Shown here: one piece after another, positions 51,177 through 60,006 of the stretch | How the letters are laid out: each line of letters starts with the position of its first letter | Position numbering within the stretch: the stretch's first letter is position 1 | Notes under the pieces: generated by a model | What the model saw: the letters and a program-made list of their open reading frames with translations, nothing else | What the model was told of the DNA's origin: nothing | Database searches by the model: none | Position numbers and translations under genes: made by a program | From: CS1-C013 sp964347265 | Lineage (GTDB): Archaea > Aenigmatarchaeota > Aenigmatarchaeia > Aenigmatarchaeales > Aenigmatarchaeaceae | Assembly (NCBI GenBank): GCA_964347265.1 | Contig: CAYFXV010000002.1 | Coordinates: 24,604-88,603 of the forward strand | DNA: 64,000 nt | Direction: 5' to 3'

Positions 51177-51455
51177 ATGGATTTACAAAGAACACAAAAA
51201 GAGATTTATCAAAACAAACTAAATAGAGGGTTTAATATAACTGATATAGGAAAAGAAATAGTGTTGTTAACAGAAGAATTAGGAGAACTTGCGAGGGCTT
51301 TTAGAGACAAGAAAAAAGAAAAAATGATTGATGCTATAGGAGATATAATGGTTTATTGCTTAGGTTTATGTGAAATGCTCGGGGTGAGTAGTGAAAAAAC
51401 CATTCAAAAAATAATAGAAAAAAATAAAATAAGAACTCATAGGAGTCATATTTAA
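51177..51455 (+). CDS. MazG-like nucleotide pyrophosphohydrolase
   Basis: A 92-residue all-helical protein with the MazG metal motif: E-E-L-G-E (LLTEELGELARAF) and, about 20 residues on, DAIGDIMVY. The family hydrolyses NTPs or non-canonical dNTPs to monophosphates. It is nine bases after the OB-fold gene and 19 before PCNA, so a role in cleaning dNTP pools fits. Confidence 0.85.
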   Translation: MDLQRTQKEIYQNKLNRGFNITDIGKEIVLLTEELGELARAFRDKKKEKMIDAIGDIMVYCLGLCEMLGVSSEKTIQKIIEKNKIRTHRSHI

Positions 51456-51474
51456 GAAAAAAAGAGGTGGTATG

Positions 51475-52236
51475 ATGTTTAAAGCTGTTACAAAAGACCC
51501 AAAATTACTAAAAGATAGTATGGATATAATCTCTCAATTAATAGATGATGGTTTGTTTAATTTTAGAAAAAGAGGTATAGAATTGATAGCAGCTGATAGA
51601 ACCATGGTATCTTTTGTAGATTTTAAGTTAAGATCATCTGCTTTTGAAAACTATGTTTGTGATAAGGATGTTGATGTTGGAATAAATCTATTAAATTTCT
51701 TAACAGTCCTTAAAAGAGCTAATGTAGATGATAAATTAACTCTTAGCTTGGATGAAAAAGAAAACAAATTAGAAGTTCTTTTAGAAGGAAACTCTGTTAG
51801 AAGATTTGCAATACCATTATTACAAATCTCAAAAAGAGAAACTCCGGACATAGATCAATTATTAAAGAAATTCAGTGCAGATGCAGAGGTTAGCTCTAAT
51901 ATTTTAGAGCAAGGAATAAATGATGCTGATATAATTGCTGACTCAGTTATAGTTGAGCTATCTCCTGATAAACTAAGAATGTATGCAGAAGGCAATAGCA
52001 GCAAAAGCGAGTTAAAATTATTCAAGGGAACAGATATCTTAACTGATTTGAATGCCAAAGAAATAGTTAGTGCTAGGTATTCTTTGGATTACTTAAAGAA
52101 AATGATAAAAGGTTCTAGAATTTCTGATAAAGTAAAAATGATGCTTGGAAAAGACTTTCCATTAAGACTAGTTTTTGAAAATGATAATACATTCTTAAGT
52201 ATGATTTTAGCGCCTAGAGTGGCAGAAAGTGAATAA
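51475..52236 (+). CDS. pcn: DNA sliding clamp PCNA
   Basis: A PCNA of 253-254 residues. Features are LIDDGLFNFRKRGIELIAADRTMVSFVDFKL (the D-x-S/A loop), the interdomain connector (about residues 120-135) and a second domain with the ARYSLDYLKKM segment. It encircles DNA and holds polymerase, FEN1 and ligase. A GAGGTG site is five bases from the second of two adjacent ATG codons, so I start at 51475 rather than 51472. Confidence 0.95.
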   Translation: MFKAVTKDPKLLKDSMDIISQLIDDGLFNFRKRGIELIAADRTMVSFVDFKLRSSAFENYVCDKDVDVGINLLNFLTVLKRANVDDKLTLSLDEKENKLEVLLEGNSVRRFAIPLLQISKRETPDIDQLLKKFSADAEVSSNILEQGINDADIIADSVIVELSPDKLRMYAEGNSSKSELKLFKGTDILTDLNAKEIVSARYSLDYLKKMIKGSRISDKVKMMLGKDFPLRLVFENDNTFLSMILAPRVAESE

Positions 52237-52238
52237 TA

Positions 52239-53174
52239 TTATATTTTTTCATAAAGAGCGGCTAATATTATTGGTAATATTATAGTGGCATCGCCATCAA
52301 CAGTAACATACCTTGCTTTTTCTTTTATTTTTCCCCAAGAAACAGCTTCTTTAAGCCTTGCCCCTGAAAGACTACCATCATACTGGGTTGCAGTTGTTAT
52401 GAAAACAGCATAATCCAATCCTCCTTTAAACTGGTTCCACCATATTGTGTGATGCTTAGAAATTCCTCCACCAATCATTAAAGCTCCTGTTTTTTTATTA
52501 GTAAAAACAATGTCTGATATCTCTTTTTCATCTTTTAAAAGATCAATTTTTAAATCATTATCTTGTGAAAACCATACCAAATTAGTTCCGAATGCACCAT
52601 CTGTTATTCCTGGAACATAGATCGGAATATTCTTTTTATAAGCTTGATAAAGAATAGAATTTTTATCATCTAGTCTTTTGCCAAATTCATGTATTAGTTC
52701 TCTTCCAGACCACTCTTTTTTGATTTTTATCAATTCTTCAAGAATTGGATTCATCCTTTTTTCTAATATTATACCATAACTCTCATTAGGAACAAGAACA
52801 TTTCCTAATCTATTTACTCCTGTTTTACGTAATTCAGCATCATCCAATTCAAAAGAGCCATGATAGTAATCTCCGCCATAAGCTCTTGCTAAATCATGAT
52901 CCAAAGTTCCACAAGTAGTTATTATAATGTCGAATAAGTCCTTTTCTATTGTTTGGGCAATGGCTCCTCTCAAACCTGTTGCAATTACACATGCTGGAAA
53001 TGAGAAAAATCTTTTGCAATCCTTTTCTTTAATCATATCTTCTAAAATAGATACTGCTTTAGCTAGATTTTTAGCTGAAAATCCTCCTGAAGAATTCATT
53101 TGATTGATTAAATCAGAAAAACTAATTTTCTCCAAATTCATATCTTCTACTTTTCTTTTAAGTAAATCTCTCAT
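52239..53174 (-). CDS. dys: Deoxyhypusine synthase
   Basis: A 311-residue NAD+ enzyme that transfers an aminobutyl group from spermidine to a lysine of aIF5A. The catalytic lysine lies in LMIGGGISKHHTIWW. The NAD/spermidine site residues are in ITTCGTLDHDLARAYG, DGAFGTNLVWF and ITTATQYDGSLSGARLKEAVSWGKI. Length is normal. It is convergent with pcn, two bases apart. Confidence 0.95.
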   Translation of the reverse strand: MRDLLKRKVEDMNLEKISFSDLINQMNSSGGFSAKNLAKAVSILEDMIKEKDCKRFFSFPACVIATGLRGAIAQTIEKDLFDIIITTCGTLDHDLARAYGGDYYHGSFELDDAELRKTGVNRLGNVLVPNESYGIILEKRMNPILEELIKIKKEWSGRELIHEFGKRLDDKNSILYQAYKKNIPIYVPGITDGAFGTNLVWFSQDNDLKIDLLKDEKEISDIVFTNKKTGALMIGGGISKHHTIWWNQFKGGLDYAVFITTATQYDGSLSGARLKEAVSWGKIKEKARYVTVDGDATIILPIILAALYEKI

Positions 53175-53225
53175 TCAATCACTTGGAATATTTAAGTTTT
53201 TATATTTCTAAAACTTATAAGTTTT

Positions 53226-54473
53226 ATGCACTACTTTAAAATTCTAAAATACTATTCTAATCCTGTTGTACAAAAAGAGATTTTATCTGCAGCTAAAGAT
53301 AGAGAGGTTGTTGGTTCTATTGAAGATGGCTCTTACTTGAAAAGACCTGATGTTCTATTGTATCCTAAAGACATAGAAGAGAAAGTGAAAAATGGTGTTA
53401 TGGCATTTCATTGTTCTGTGGAAAAATGGTCTCAACCAATGCAATTATCAGTAAATCTACGACAAGAAGAATTAGATAACTTAAGAAAAGGTTTTGATTT
53501 TTTAATTGATATTGATGCTAAAGTAAAATTGGAGCATGCAATTGTTACAGCTAAAGTTGTTTATGATTTTTTAAAAGATATGGGAATAGAGTCGAGTATT
53601 AAATTTTCAGGTTCAAGAGGTTTTCATTTAGGCATATCAAACAATGCATTTCCTAAGAAAATTGATTTTAGAGAAACTAAGAAAAGATATCCAGAATTAC
53701 CTCAGATATTGGCAGAATACATATGTGAAAAAATAAAAGATCAATTATTAGAAGAATTAATAGCATTAGAAGGTGGTGTTGCTTCTTTGGTAAAAACTGT
53801 TGAATCTGTTTCAGAAATGTCTCCTTATGAATTTGTTGATATAGAAAAGAATTGGGGTAATCGTCATTTATTTAGAATGCCTTATTCTTTACACCCAAAA
53901 TATTGGTTAGTTTCTTTGCCAATAAAATTTAATGATTTAAAGAATTTTAAAAAAGAAATGGCAAAACCAGAAAAAATTAAAACCGATGTTAAGTTTTTAG
54001 TTAATAAAGAGGCTGAAGCTACAGAATTGTTAATAAAAGCTTTAGAATGGAAAGCTAAGCAGCCAAAAGAAATTATAAAGCCAAAAAGAATAAGAAGAAA
54101 ATCTAAGAGATTAATACCAGAAGACTATTTCCCTCCTTGTATTAAGCTTATATTAAAAGGCTTGTCAGATGGAAGAAAAAGGTCTTTGTTTTCTTTGGCA
54201 ACATATTTGAGAGCAATGAATTGGAAACCAGAAGATATAGAAAAAAGAATAAGAGAGTGGAATTTAAAGAATTTCCAGCCTTTGAGCGAAAGAGCTATTA
54301 AAACTCAATTAAAATGGCATTTTAGACAAAGCAGAGAATTAATGCCTGCTAATTGTCGTTCTCATTTGTTTTATGTTTCAATAGGAGTTTGTAAGCCTGA
54401 TCAATATTGTCAGAAAAATCCTGTTAATTATCCTTTCAAAGTTATGAGAAAGAATAAAAAGTTAAGAAAATAA
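53226..54473 (+). CDS. Single-chain DNA primase (PriS-PriL fusion)
   Basis: A 415-residue protein. The first about 265 residues are PriS: FLIDIDAK (catalytic aspartates), IKFSGSRGFHLGIS, and the DIEKNWGNRHLFRMPYSLHPK block. After a basic linker (about 275-300) comes a PriL-type Fe-S domain: PPC at about 304, DGRKRSLFSLATYLRAM, and three cysteines in NCRS, GVCKP and QYC. Most archaea encode PriS and PriL separately; the fusion is known from Nanoarchaeum. The PriL N-terminal domain is absent. GINS follows nine bases later. Confidence 0.88.
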   Translation: MHYFKILKYYSNPVVQKEILSAAKDREVVGSIEDGSYLKRPDVLLYPKDIEEKVKNGVMAFHCSVEKWSQPMQLSVNLRQEELDNLRKGFDFLIDIDAKVKLEHAIVTAKVVYDFLKDMGIESSIKFSGSRGFHLGISNNAFPKKIDFRETKKRYPELPQILAEYICEKIKDQLLEELIALEGGVASLVKTVESVSEMSPYEFVDIEKNWGNRHLFRMPYSLHPKYWLVSLPIKFNDLKNFKKEMAKPEKIKTDVKFLVNKEAEATELLIKALEWKAKQPKEIIKPKRIRRKSKRLIPEDYFPPCIKLILKGLSDGRKRSLFSLATYLRAMNWKPEDIEKRIREWNLKNFQPLSERAIKTQLKWHFRQSRELMPANCRSHLFYVSIGVCKPDQYCQKNPVNYPFKVMRKNKKLRK

Positions 54474-54482
54474 TGTGATGAT

Positions 54483-55085
54483 ATGGAGTTAATAACCTAT
54501 GAAACTATCAGAAATGCACATAGAGCAGAAAAAGAAGAGGAACTACAAAAACTACCAGAAGGCTTTTTCGAATCTATTAGAAACTGGTTTAAACATAAAG
54601 AGAAATTGAAAGACACTACCTCTTTATTAGAGGTGGAAAATGCAAAAAAATTATTAGAAGACATAATAAATAGAAGGCAAAAAAAAATTATTTTAGCAGC
54701 TTTAAGCACTGTAAGAGGTCAATTACCACCGCCAAATTTAACTGATGAGGAAAGAAAATTCTTTGATGATATTGTTGATTCTTTGAAATCTTTTAAAAAT
54801 AATATGGAAGAGAAATTTAGAGAATATGAAGAAATTGTTGAAGAAAAAATAGAAGAAGCCAAAAAGAGTATAGAAGAAATTAAGCCTCTTGAAGAAAAAA
54901 TAGAAAAAACTGTTATCAAACCTGATGGAAAATTATTAGTTAAGATATTAACTGACCTTCCCAGATTTGTAGGAAGTGATATGCAAGCCTATGGTCCATT
55001 AAAAGCTGGAGACGTTATAAACTTACCAGAAGACATTGGAAAACTATTAATAGCAAGGAAAGTAGCAGAAAACATATTAGAGTGA
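54483..55085 (+). CDS. GINS complex subunit (Gins51/Gins15 type)
   Basis: A 200-residue replication factor. The helical A domain (residues 1-135) includes the LEEIINRRQKKIILAAL-like region, followed by a charged coiled linker. The C-terminal B domain reads YGPLKAGDVINLPEDIGKLLIARKVAE. This A-then-B order is that of Gins51. GINS links MCM and the GAN/RecJ partner at the fork. It follows the primase gene, and GTGATGAT precedes the ATG. Confidence 0.85.
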   Translation: MELITYETIRNAHRAEKEEELQKLPEGFFESIRNWFKHKEKLKDTTSLLEVENAKKLLEDIINRRQKKIILAALSTVRGQLPPPNLTDEERKFFDDIVDSLKSFKNNMEEKFREYEEIVEEKIEEAKKSIEEIKPLEEKIEKTVIKPDGKLLVKILTDLPRFVGSDMQAYGPLKAGDVINLPEDIGKLLIARKVAENILE

Positions 55086-55089
55086 TTTT

Positions 55090-55545
55090 TTGAAAAAAGG
55101 TATTGATTATATTGGTGTTGGTGTAGGAGCAATAATATTTAATGATAATGGAGAAGTATTTCTAGCTAAAAGGGGGCTAAAAGCCAGAAATGAACCGGGA
55201 AAATGGGATTTTCCTGGCGGTGCTGTAAAATTTGGAGAAACCGTGGAGAATGCAATTAAAAGAGAAATTAAAGAAGAATTTGATATGAATATTGAAATTA
55301 TAGATCTGTTAGAAGTTAATAATCATATAATACCAGAAGAAGAACAACATTGGGTCTCTCCAGCGTTTATAGCAAAATTAGTTTCAGGAGAAGCTAAAAA
55401 TATCGAAAAATATAAAAATGAAGAAATAGGATGGTTTTCTCTTGACAAAATTCCTAGACCTCTTACTATCACTTCTGAACAAAACTATAAAACTTATATA
55501 AAAAAATTTGGTTTAAGTTCTCCAAAATTTAAGAAAAAATACTAG
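55090..55545 (+). CDS. NUDIX hydrolase
   Basis: A 151-residue protein with the Nudix box GGAVKFGETVENAIKREIKEEFDM (G-x5-E-x7-RE-x2-EE). It starts at TTG with a GTGAT site overlapping the previous gene's end. Likely substrates are modified nucleotides or NDP-sugars. It follows GINS closely, so a nucleotide-cleaning role is plausible. Confidence 0.9.
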   Translation: MKKGIDYIGVGVGAIIFNDNGEVFLAKRGLKARNEPGKWDFPGGAVKFGETVENAIKREIKEEFDMNIEIIDLLEVNNHIIPEEEQHWVSPAFIAKLVSGEAKNIEKYKNEEIGWFSLDKIPRPLTITSEQNYKTYIKKFGLSSPKFKKKY

Positions 55546-55745
55546 TAAGGATAATAACTTTTATTTCTAGACAAGATTACAGCAGCTATTGCAAATAGAG
55601 AAATTATAATTAATATAATAGCCACTTCTAGACTAGCGGAAGGTAATATGAAATATCCTGTCCCGCCTTCTGAAGGTACTATACTTATCACTACTAAAAC
55701 TATTACTAGGATAAAAAATGCAACAACTAAGTTTCTCATATCCAT
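55542..55745 (-). CDS. Two-helix small membrane protein
   Basis: A 67-residue protein with two hydrophobic helices (residues 5-22 and 37-58) separated by a short loop containing SEGGTG. It overlaps the NUDIX stop by four bases on the opposite strand. The basic, tyrosine-rich end is RNKSYYPY. No family recognised. Confidence 0.5.
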   Translation of the reverse strand: MDMRNLVVAFFILVIVLVVISIVPSEGGTGYFILPSASLEVAIILIIISLFAIAAVILSRNKSYYPY

Positions 55746-55834
55746 GAAAATGATTAATTTTTTAATCTTTAAAAGTCTATGTATCGAATATCTTTATTAA
55801 TATTACTTTTAATAATTTTTTATGCGGTGATTAA

Positions 55835-56125
55835 TTGAACATACCTAAAACACAAAAAAGATACTGTCCGTATTGTAAAAAACATACAGAACATACTATA
55901 AGAAGAGTTAGTGCTAAAAAAGTTAGAGGACTTCTCTCTCATGGTCAAAGAATATTTAAAAGAAAAATGAAGGGGTTTGGAAGTTATCCTAGATCTAACC
56001 CAAAAGGAAGGTCAAAACCAACTAAAAAATTAGATTTAAGATATAAATGTAAAGAATGTAAAAAAGAGCACACAATAGGAAAAGGATTTAGAATTAAAAA
56101 ATTTGAAATAAAAAGGAAGATTTAA
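55835..56125 (+). CDS. rpl44e: Ribosomal protein eL42 (L44e)
   Basis: A 96-residue basic zinc-ribbon ribosomal protein. Two CxxC pairs are visible (YCPYCKKHTEHT, CKECKKEH), along with the conserved RRVSAKKVRGLLSHGQ region and KLDLRYKC. It starts at TTG with GGTGAT just upstream. It heads a conserved archaeal cluster (eL42, eS27, aIF2-alpha, Nop10). Confidence 0.94.
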   Translation: MNIPKTQKRYCPYCKKHTEHTIRRVSAKKVRGLLSHGQRIFKRKMKGFGSYPRSNPKGRSKPTKKLDLRYKCKECKKEHTIGKGFRIKKFEIKRKI

Positions 56126-56310
56126 TGAAAGGGTTAATACCAAAACCAAAAAGCAAGTTTTTAAAGGTAATTTGTCCTAAATGCAAAAATGAGCAAATAA
56201 TATTTAATAAAGCTAGTTCTAATGTTAAATGTTTAGTTTGTGGGTTTGAATTGGCCGAACCTAGTGGTGGAAAAGCTAAAATCAAAGCAAAGGTCATCCA
56301 AGTTCTCTAA
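56125..56310 (+). CDS. rps27e: Ribosomal protein eS27
   Basis: A 61-residue zinc-ribbon ribosomal protein (FLKVICPKCKNEQIIFNKASSNVKCLVCG...LAEPSGGKAKI). Two CxxC pairs bind zinc. Its ATG overlaps the eL42 stop (TAATG), so it is coupled. Confidence 0.95.
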   Translation: MKGLIPKPKSKFLKVICPKCKNEQIIFNKASSNVKCLVCGFELAEPSGGKAKIKAKVIQVL

Positions 56311-56352
56311 ATTAATGTTATTTTTAAAAGTTTATCAAACAATAAACTGTTT

Positions 56353-57123
56353 ATGACAAAAGAAGAAAAATGGCCAAAAAGAGGAGAAGTAATAATAGGA
56401 ACTGTTGTTAGAATTAATCCCTTTTCTGTTTTCATAACTTTAAAAGAATATGATAAAAAAGAAGGAATGGTTCATATTTCTGAGGTTGCAGGAAAGTGGG
56501 TAAGAGACATAAGAAAATTTGTTAAACTTGGAGAAACAGTTGTTGCTAAAGTAATGAGAATTGATACTGAAAAAAGACATATAACTCTAAGTTTAAAAAG
56601 AGTTAGAAAATATGATGCTGAAGAAAAAATGAGGGAATATAAGAAAAAGTTAAAAGCTAAAAAAATGCTAGAGGTCTTAGCAAAAAAACTAAATATGGGT
56701 TCAGAGGAAGTTGATAGTAAGATAGTAAATGATATTGAAGAAATATTTGGAAATGTTTTTGATGTATTTCAAACGTCTTTAACACCTCAAGGTTATGATT
56801 TGTTAATAAGAAAAGGAATTAAAGAAGAATGGGCTAAAGCAATAAAAGCTGTTGCAGAAGAATTAATAGAAATAAAAGAAAAAACCCTTAAAAAAGATAT
56901 AGAATTAAAATCTCATGAAACAGATGGAGTAAATATAATAAAAAAGATTTTGATTGATACAAAAAAAGAATATGGTATAGATATAAAGTATATATCAGCT
57001 CCAAAATATTCCTTGATTTTCAAAACAAAAAACCCCAAAGAAGGAGAAAGAAAAATTAAAGAGGCTGCAGAAAACATTATTAAAAAATTGGAAAGTGTTG
57101 GTGGTGAGGGTAAGGTTGAATAA
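56353..57123 (+). CDS. eif2a: Translation initiation factor aIF2 subunit alpha
   Basis: A 256-residue protein with an N-terminal S1 domain (GEVIIGTVVRINPFSVFITLKEYDKKEGMVHISEVAGKWV), a helical middle and a C-terminal alpha/beta domain that binds aIF2 gamma. It helps deliver initiator tRNA, whose gene lies in this window. Nop10 follows immediately. Confidence 0.95.
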   Translation: MTKEEKWPKRGEVIIGTVVRINPFSVFITLKEYDKKEGMVHISEVAGKWVRDIRKFVKLGETVVAKVMRIDTEKRHITLSLKRVRKYDAEEKMREYKKKLKAKKMLEVLAKKLNMGSEEVDSKIVNDIEEIFGNVFDVFQTSLTPQGYDLLIRKGIKEEWAKAIKAVAEELIEIKEKTLKKDIELKSHETDGVNIIKKILIDTKKEYGIDIKYISAPKYSLIFKTKNPKEGERKIKEAAENIIKKLESVGGEGKVE

Positions 57124-57273
57124 ATGTTGTTAATGAAATGCTCTAAATGTGAAATCTACACATTAAATAAAACATGTCCTCTTTGTAAAACAAAAACTAT
57201 AAATGCTCATCCTTTAAAATTTTCATTAGAAAAAGAAAAAAAGTATGGAAAATATAGAAGGATGTCAAAATGA
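57124..57273 (+). CDS. nop10: H/ACA ribonucleoprotein protein Nop10
   Basis: A 49-residue gene. CSKCEIYTL and CPLCKTKT are the zinc motif, and NAHPLKFSLEKEKKYGKYRR is the Cbf5-binding tail. Nop10 is part of the H/ACA pseudouridylation complex. It starts right after aIF2-alpha and overlaps the next gene by ATGA. The gene order is that seen in many archaea. Confidence 0.93.
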   Translation: MLLMKCSKCEIYTLNKTCPLCKTKTINAHPLKFSLEKEKKYGKYRRMSK

Positions 57274-57512
57274 TAGAACCTATTTTTATTGGCATAATTG
57301 GTGCATCTTCTATACTCATATCTTTCTTTTTGGATTTATTTGACATTATAGAAGAAACATCAAAACTTTATTTAAGTTTAAATATTTTTGGTAGTTTATT
57401 TTTATTTTATTATGCTTATTTGGAAAATGTTATTCCGTTTTTGATTTTAAATATTATCTGGACTATAGTCTCGATTTTAAAATTAATAAAAGTCAACAAA
57501 GCAAAGATTTAA
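57270..57512 (+). CDS. CBU_0592-like small membrane protein
   Basis: An 80-residue protein with three hydrophobic helices (residues 6-21, 32-52 and 54-72), overlapping nop10 by ATGA. The pattern (helix, LYLSLNIFGSLFLFYYAY, then IPFLILNIIWTIVSIL) resembles the CBU_0592 domain. Function unknown. It interrupts an otherwise translation-related cluster. Confidence 0.6.
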   Translation: MIEPIFIGIIGASSILISFFLDLFDIIEETSKLYLSLNIFGSLFLFYYAYLENVIPFLILNIIWTIVSILKLIKVNKAKI

Positions 57513-57538
57513 AAATCCTAAAATCAAAAGTGTTTAAC

Positions 57539-58312
57539 ATGCTTGAAACAAAAGTATTTGTAATCAAAAAACCCAAGCTGAGAAACCCTATTTGTATTGT
57601 TGGTTTACCAGGTATAGGAAATATAGGAAGAATCGCAGTAGGGTACATGGTTCATGAATTAAAAGCCAAAAAATTTGCAGAACTTTATTCACCATACTTT
57701 TTTCCTTTCGTAATGATACACAACAACATGATACACACATTGAGAAACGAATTTTATTATTGTAAAACAAAGAAAAGAGATTTGATTCTTTTAATAGGTG
57801 ATTGTCAAACATATGATCCGAAAGGACATTATGAGGTTGTTGGAAAAATTTTAGACTTTTTAAAGGGTCTAGGGTGCAAAGACTTAATAACTGTAGGTGG
57901 TTTTGGAACAGGAAAAGTTTCAGAAAAACCAAAAGTTTATGGTGCTGCAACAAATTATGACATGATCAAAAATTATAAAAAATATGGCATTAATTTTGAC
58001 ATTAGTGGTCAAATAGGAACAATAGTTGGAGCATCAGGATTACTGGTTGGTTTAGCTAAATCTTATGGTATGGAAGGTTTGGTTTTATTAGGAGAAACAA
58101 CTGGCTTTCCAATAATTACAGATCCAACAGCAGCTGAGGCTGTTTTGCAAATATTAGAAAAGATTTTGAAAATTAAAATTGATTTAACAAAAATTGATGA
58201 AAAAGTAAAGGCAATGCATGATTTTATCAAAAGATTAGAAGATGTGCAAAAACAAGCAATAAATCAGATGAAAAAACAAAAAAAGCCAGAAGAATTAAAA
58301 TACATAGGATAA
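57539..58312 (+). CDS. PAC2 family protein (proteasome assembly chaperone-like)
   Basis: A 257-residue PAC2-family protein starting at MLETKVFVIK. It has NPICIVGLPGIGNIGRIAVGYMVHEL, FVMIHNNMI, ILLIGDCQTYDPKG and TVGGFGTGKVSEKP, the family blocks. In eukaryotes the family helps build the 20S proteasome; the archaeal role is less certain. It commonly follows Nop10 in archaea. Confidence 0.92.
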   Translation: MLETKVFVIKKPKLRNPICIVGLPGIGNIGRIAVGYMVHELKAKKFAELYSPYFFPFVMIHNNMIHTLRNEFYYCKTKKRDLILLIGDCQTYDPKGHYEVVGKILDFLKGLGCKDLITVGGFGTGKVSEKPKVYGAATNYDMIKNYKKYGINFDISGQIGTIVGASGLLVGLAKSYGMEGLVLLGETTGFPIITDPTAAEAVLQILEKILKIKIDLTKIDEKVKAMHDFIKRLEDVQKQAINQMKKQKKPEELKYIG

Positions 58313-58322
58313 CAGTGATAAC

Positions 58323-58520
58323 ATGAAGAAAAAAGAAGTTTGTTCAGAGGGTTATACAAGATTTGAAAAAGCTAGAATCATTGGTGCAAGGGCTTTACAA
58401 ATATCAAGGGGAGCTCCTATAATGGTTAAAACTAAATTAAAAGATCCTGTTAAAATTGCTAAACTAGAGTTTGAGAAAGGACTTATACCATTAGATGTTA
58501 AGAAAAATAAAAATAACTGA
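58323..58520 (+). CDS. rpoK: RNA polymerase subunit K (Rpo6)
   Basis: A 65-residue RPB6-type subunit (YTRFEKARIIGARALQISRGAP...DPVKIAKLEFEKGLIPLDV). It clamps the large subunit of RNA polymerase. A GTGAT site precedes the ATG. It overlaps enolase by 26 bases, an arrangement found in many archaea. Confidence 0.95.
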   Translation: MKKKEVCSEGYTRFEKARIIGARALQISRGAPIMVKTKLKDPVKIAKLEFEKGLIPLDVKKNKNN

Positions 58521-59694
58521 AAGATTCTTAATTGATAACATGATAAAAGATTTGGATATATCAGAAATTTATAATGCTGTCAGAGAAAAAACAATAAAAA
58601 TTTCAATGAAAACCCAAAAAGGAACTTTTACAGCTTCTGTGCCTTCTGGAAGTTCTGAAGGAGAATACGAAGCAAAAACATTAGACAATGAAATTATTAT
58701 TAAGAATTTTCCAGAAACAAAAAAGAAGTTCATTGGAAAAAGTGAAAAAGATGTGGATAAAATAATAGAAAAAATTGGTATAGAAAAAATTGGAGCGAAT
58801 TTATCTTTGGTTTTATCTATTGCAGCAATAAGGTCTTTATCAAAAAACAATGTTTATAAATTTCTTAACAAGAAAGCCCATATTTTTCCTTATCCTTTAG
58901 GAAATGTTATAGGAGGAGGTGCTCATAAAGGATGCACTTCAATCCAAGAATTTCTAGTTCTACCAACAAAATCTAAGAATATAAAAGAAGCAATAAAAAC
59001 CAATCTTTCTATATGGAAAGATGTTGGAAAGTTCATCAAATTAAGAGAAATCTTATTAGGAAATAATTACGAAGGAGCATGGATGTGTAAATTAGATGAT
59101 ATTAAAAGTTTAGATCTTCTAAGCAGAATAGCAGAAAACTATGAAGCAAGAGTTGGAATAGATGTTGCTGCTTATGAAATTTACAAGAAAGGTAAATACT
59201 ATTATAAAAATCTTAGGAAAAGGCTTTCTCCTGAAAAACAATTAGAATTTATCTTGGATTTAATAAGAACTTATAATTTGTTTTATGTTGAAGATCCGTT
59301 TCACGAAGACGATTTTAAACATTTTTCTGAATTAACTGAAAAAGCTAGATGTTTGATAATTGGTGATGATATTTTTGCTACTAATTCTAAGAGATTAAAA
59401 ATTGGTATAAAGAAAAAGGCAGGCAATGGAATTATAATAAAACCTGATCAAGTTGGAATTGTTTCAAAAACTTTAGAGACTATTGAAATTGCAAAAAAAT
59501 CAAATTATAAAACTATTGTTTCTCATAGATCAAGGGATACTATTGATACTTTTATTGCTGATTTAGCTGTAGGTGCAGAATCTCCAATTTTAAAATGTGG
59601 GATACATGGAAAAGAGAGAACCTCAAAATTAAAGCGATTAAAACAAATATGGAATAAAGTTAGAAAACCAGAAATGGCTAAGCTAAATTTATAA
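58495..59694 (+). CDS. eno: Enolase, divergent
   Basis: A 399-residue enolase superfamily protein, slightly short of the usual 410-430. Landmarks are VPSGSSEGEYEA, NVIGGGAHKG, GIDVAAYE (first metal aspartate), YVEDPFHEDD (glutamate), IIGDDIFATN (aspartate), the catalytic lysine in IIKPDQVGIVS (N replaced by D) and SHRSRDTID. The metal and catalytic positions are kept but several loop residues depart from standard enolase. It probably still makes phosphoenolpyruvate. Confidence 0.88.
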   Translation: MLRKIKITERFLIDNMIKDLDISEIYNAVREKTIKISMKTQKGTFTASVPSGSSEGEYEAKTLDNEIIIKNFPETKKKFIGKSEKDVDKIIEKIGIEKIGANLSLVLSIAAIRSLSKNNVYKFLNKKAHIFPYPLGNVIGGGAHKGCTSIQEFLVLPTKSKNIKEAIKTNLSIWKDVGKFIKLREILLGNNYEGAWMCKLDDIKSLDLLSRIAENYEARVGIDVAAYEIYKKGKYYYKNLRKRLSPEKQLEFILDLIRTYNLFYVEDPFHEDDFKHFSELTEKARCLIIGDDIFATNSKRLKIGIKKKAGNGIIIKPDQVGIVSKTLETIEIAKKSNYKTIVSHRSRDTIDTFIADLAVGAESPILKCGIHGKERTSKLKRLKQIWNKVRKPEMAKLNL

Positions 59695-59733
59695 TTAGTA
59701 AACATTTTTATTCTGGTTAAATAAAATATAACT

Positions 59734-60006
59734 ATGCGTAAAAAAATGACAAAACTAGAGATGTATCAAGAGCAGCAAGTTTTGCTTTCAAAAGAAAGAA
59801 CAATATTATCTTTTATGCGAACTGGTTTAGCTTTTATTACGGCTGGAATTGCTATTGCTGCCTTCTTTCGAGAATTTGTACCAGCACAAATAGTTGGTTT
59901 TTCTCTTACTTTTATAGGTTTTATAGAAGTTTTTGAATCTATTAGAAGACTTTTAATAAAACAAAAAGAATCAGAAAGATTAAGAAAAATTCTTGAGGAA
60001 CATTAA
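59734..60006 (+). CDS. DUF202 family membrane protein
   Basis: A 90-residue protein with the DUF202 pattern: LLSKERTILSFMRTGLAFITAGIAIAAFFR, then a second helix (IVGFSLTFIGFIEVFES). The conserved ER-T-LSF-RT motif precedes the first helix. The family's function is unknown. It overlaps the cysS stop by four bases on the opposite strand. Confidence 0.85.
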   Translation: MRKKMTKLEMYQEQQVLLSKERTILSFMRTGLAFITAGIAIAAFFREFVPAQIVGFSLTFIGFIEVFESIRRLLIKQKESERLRKILEEH

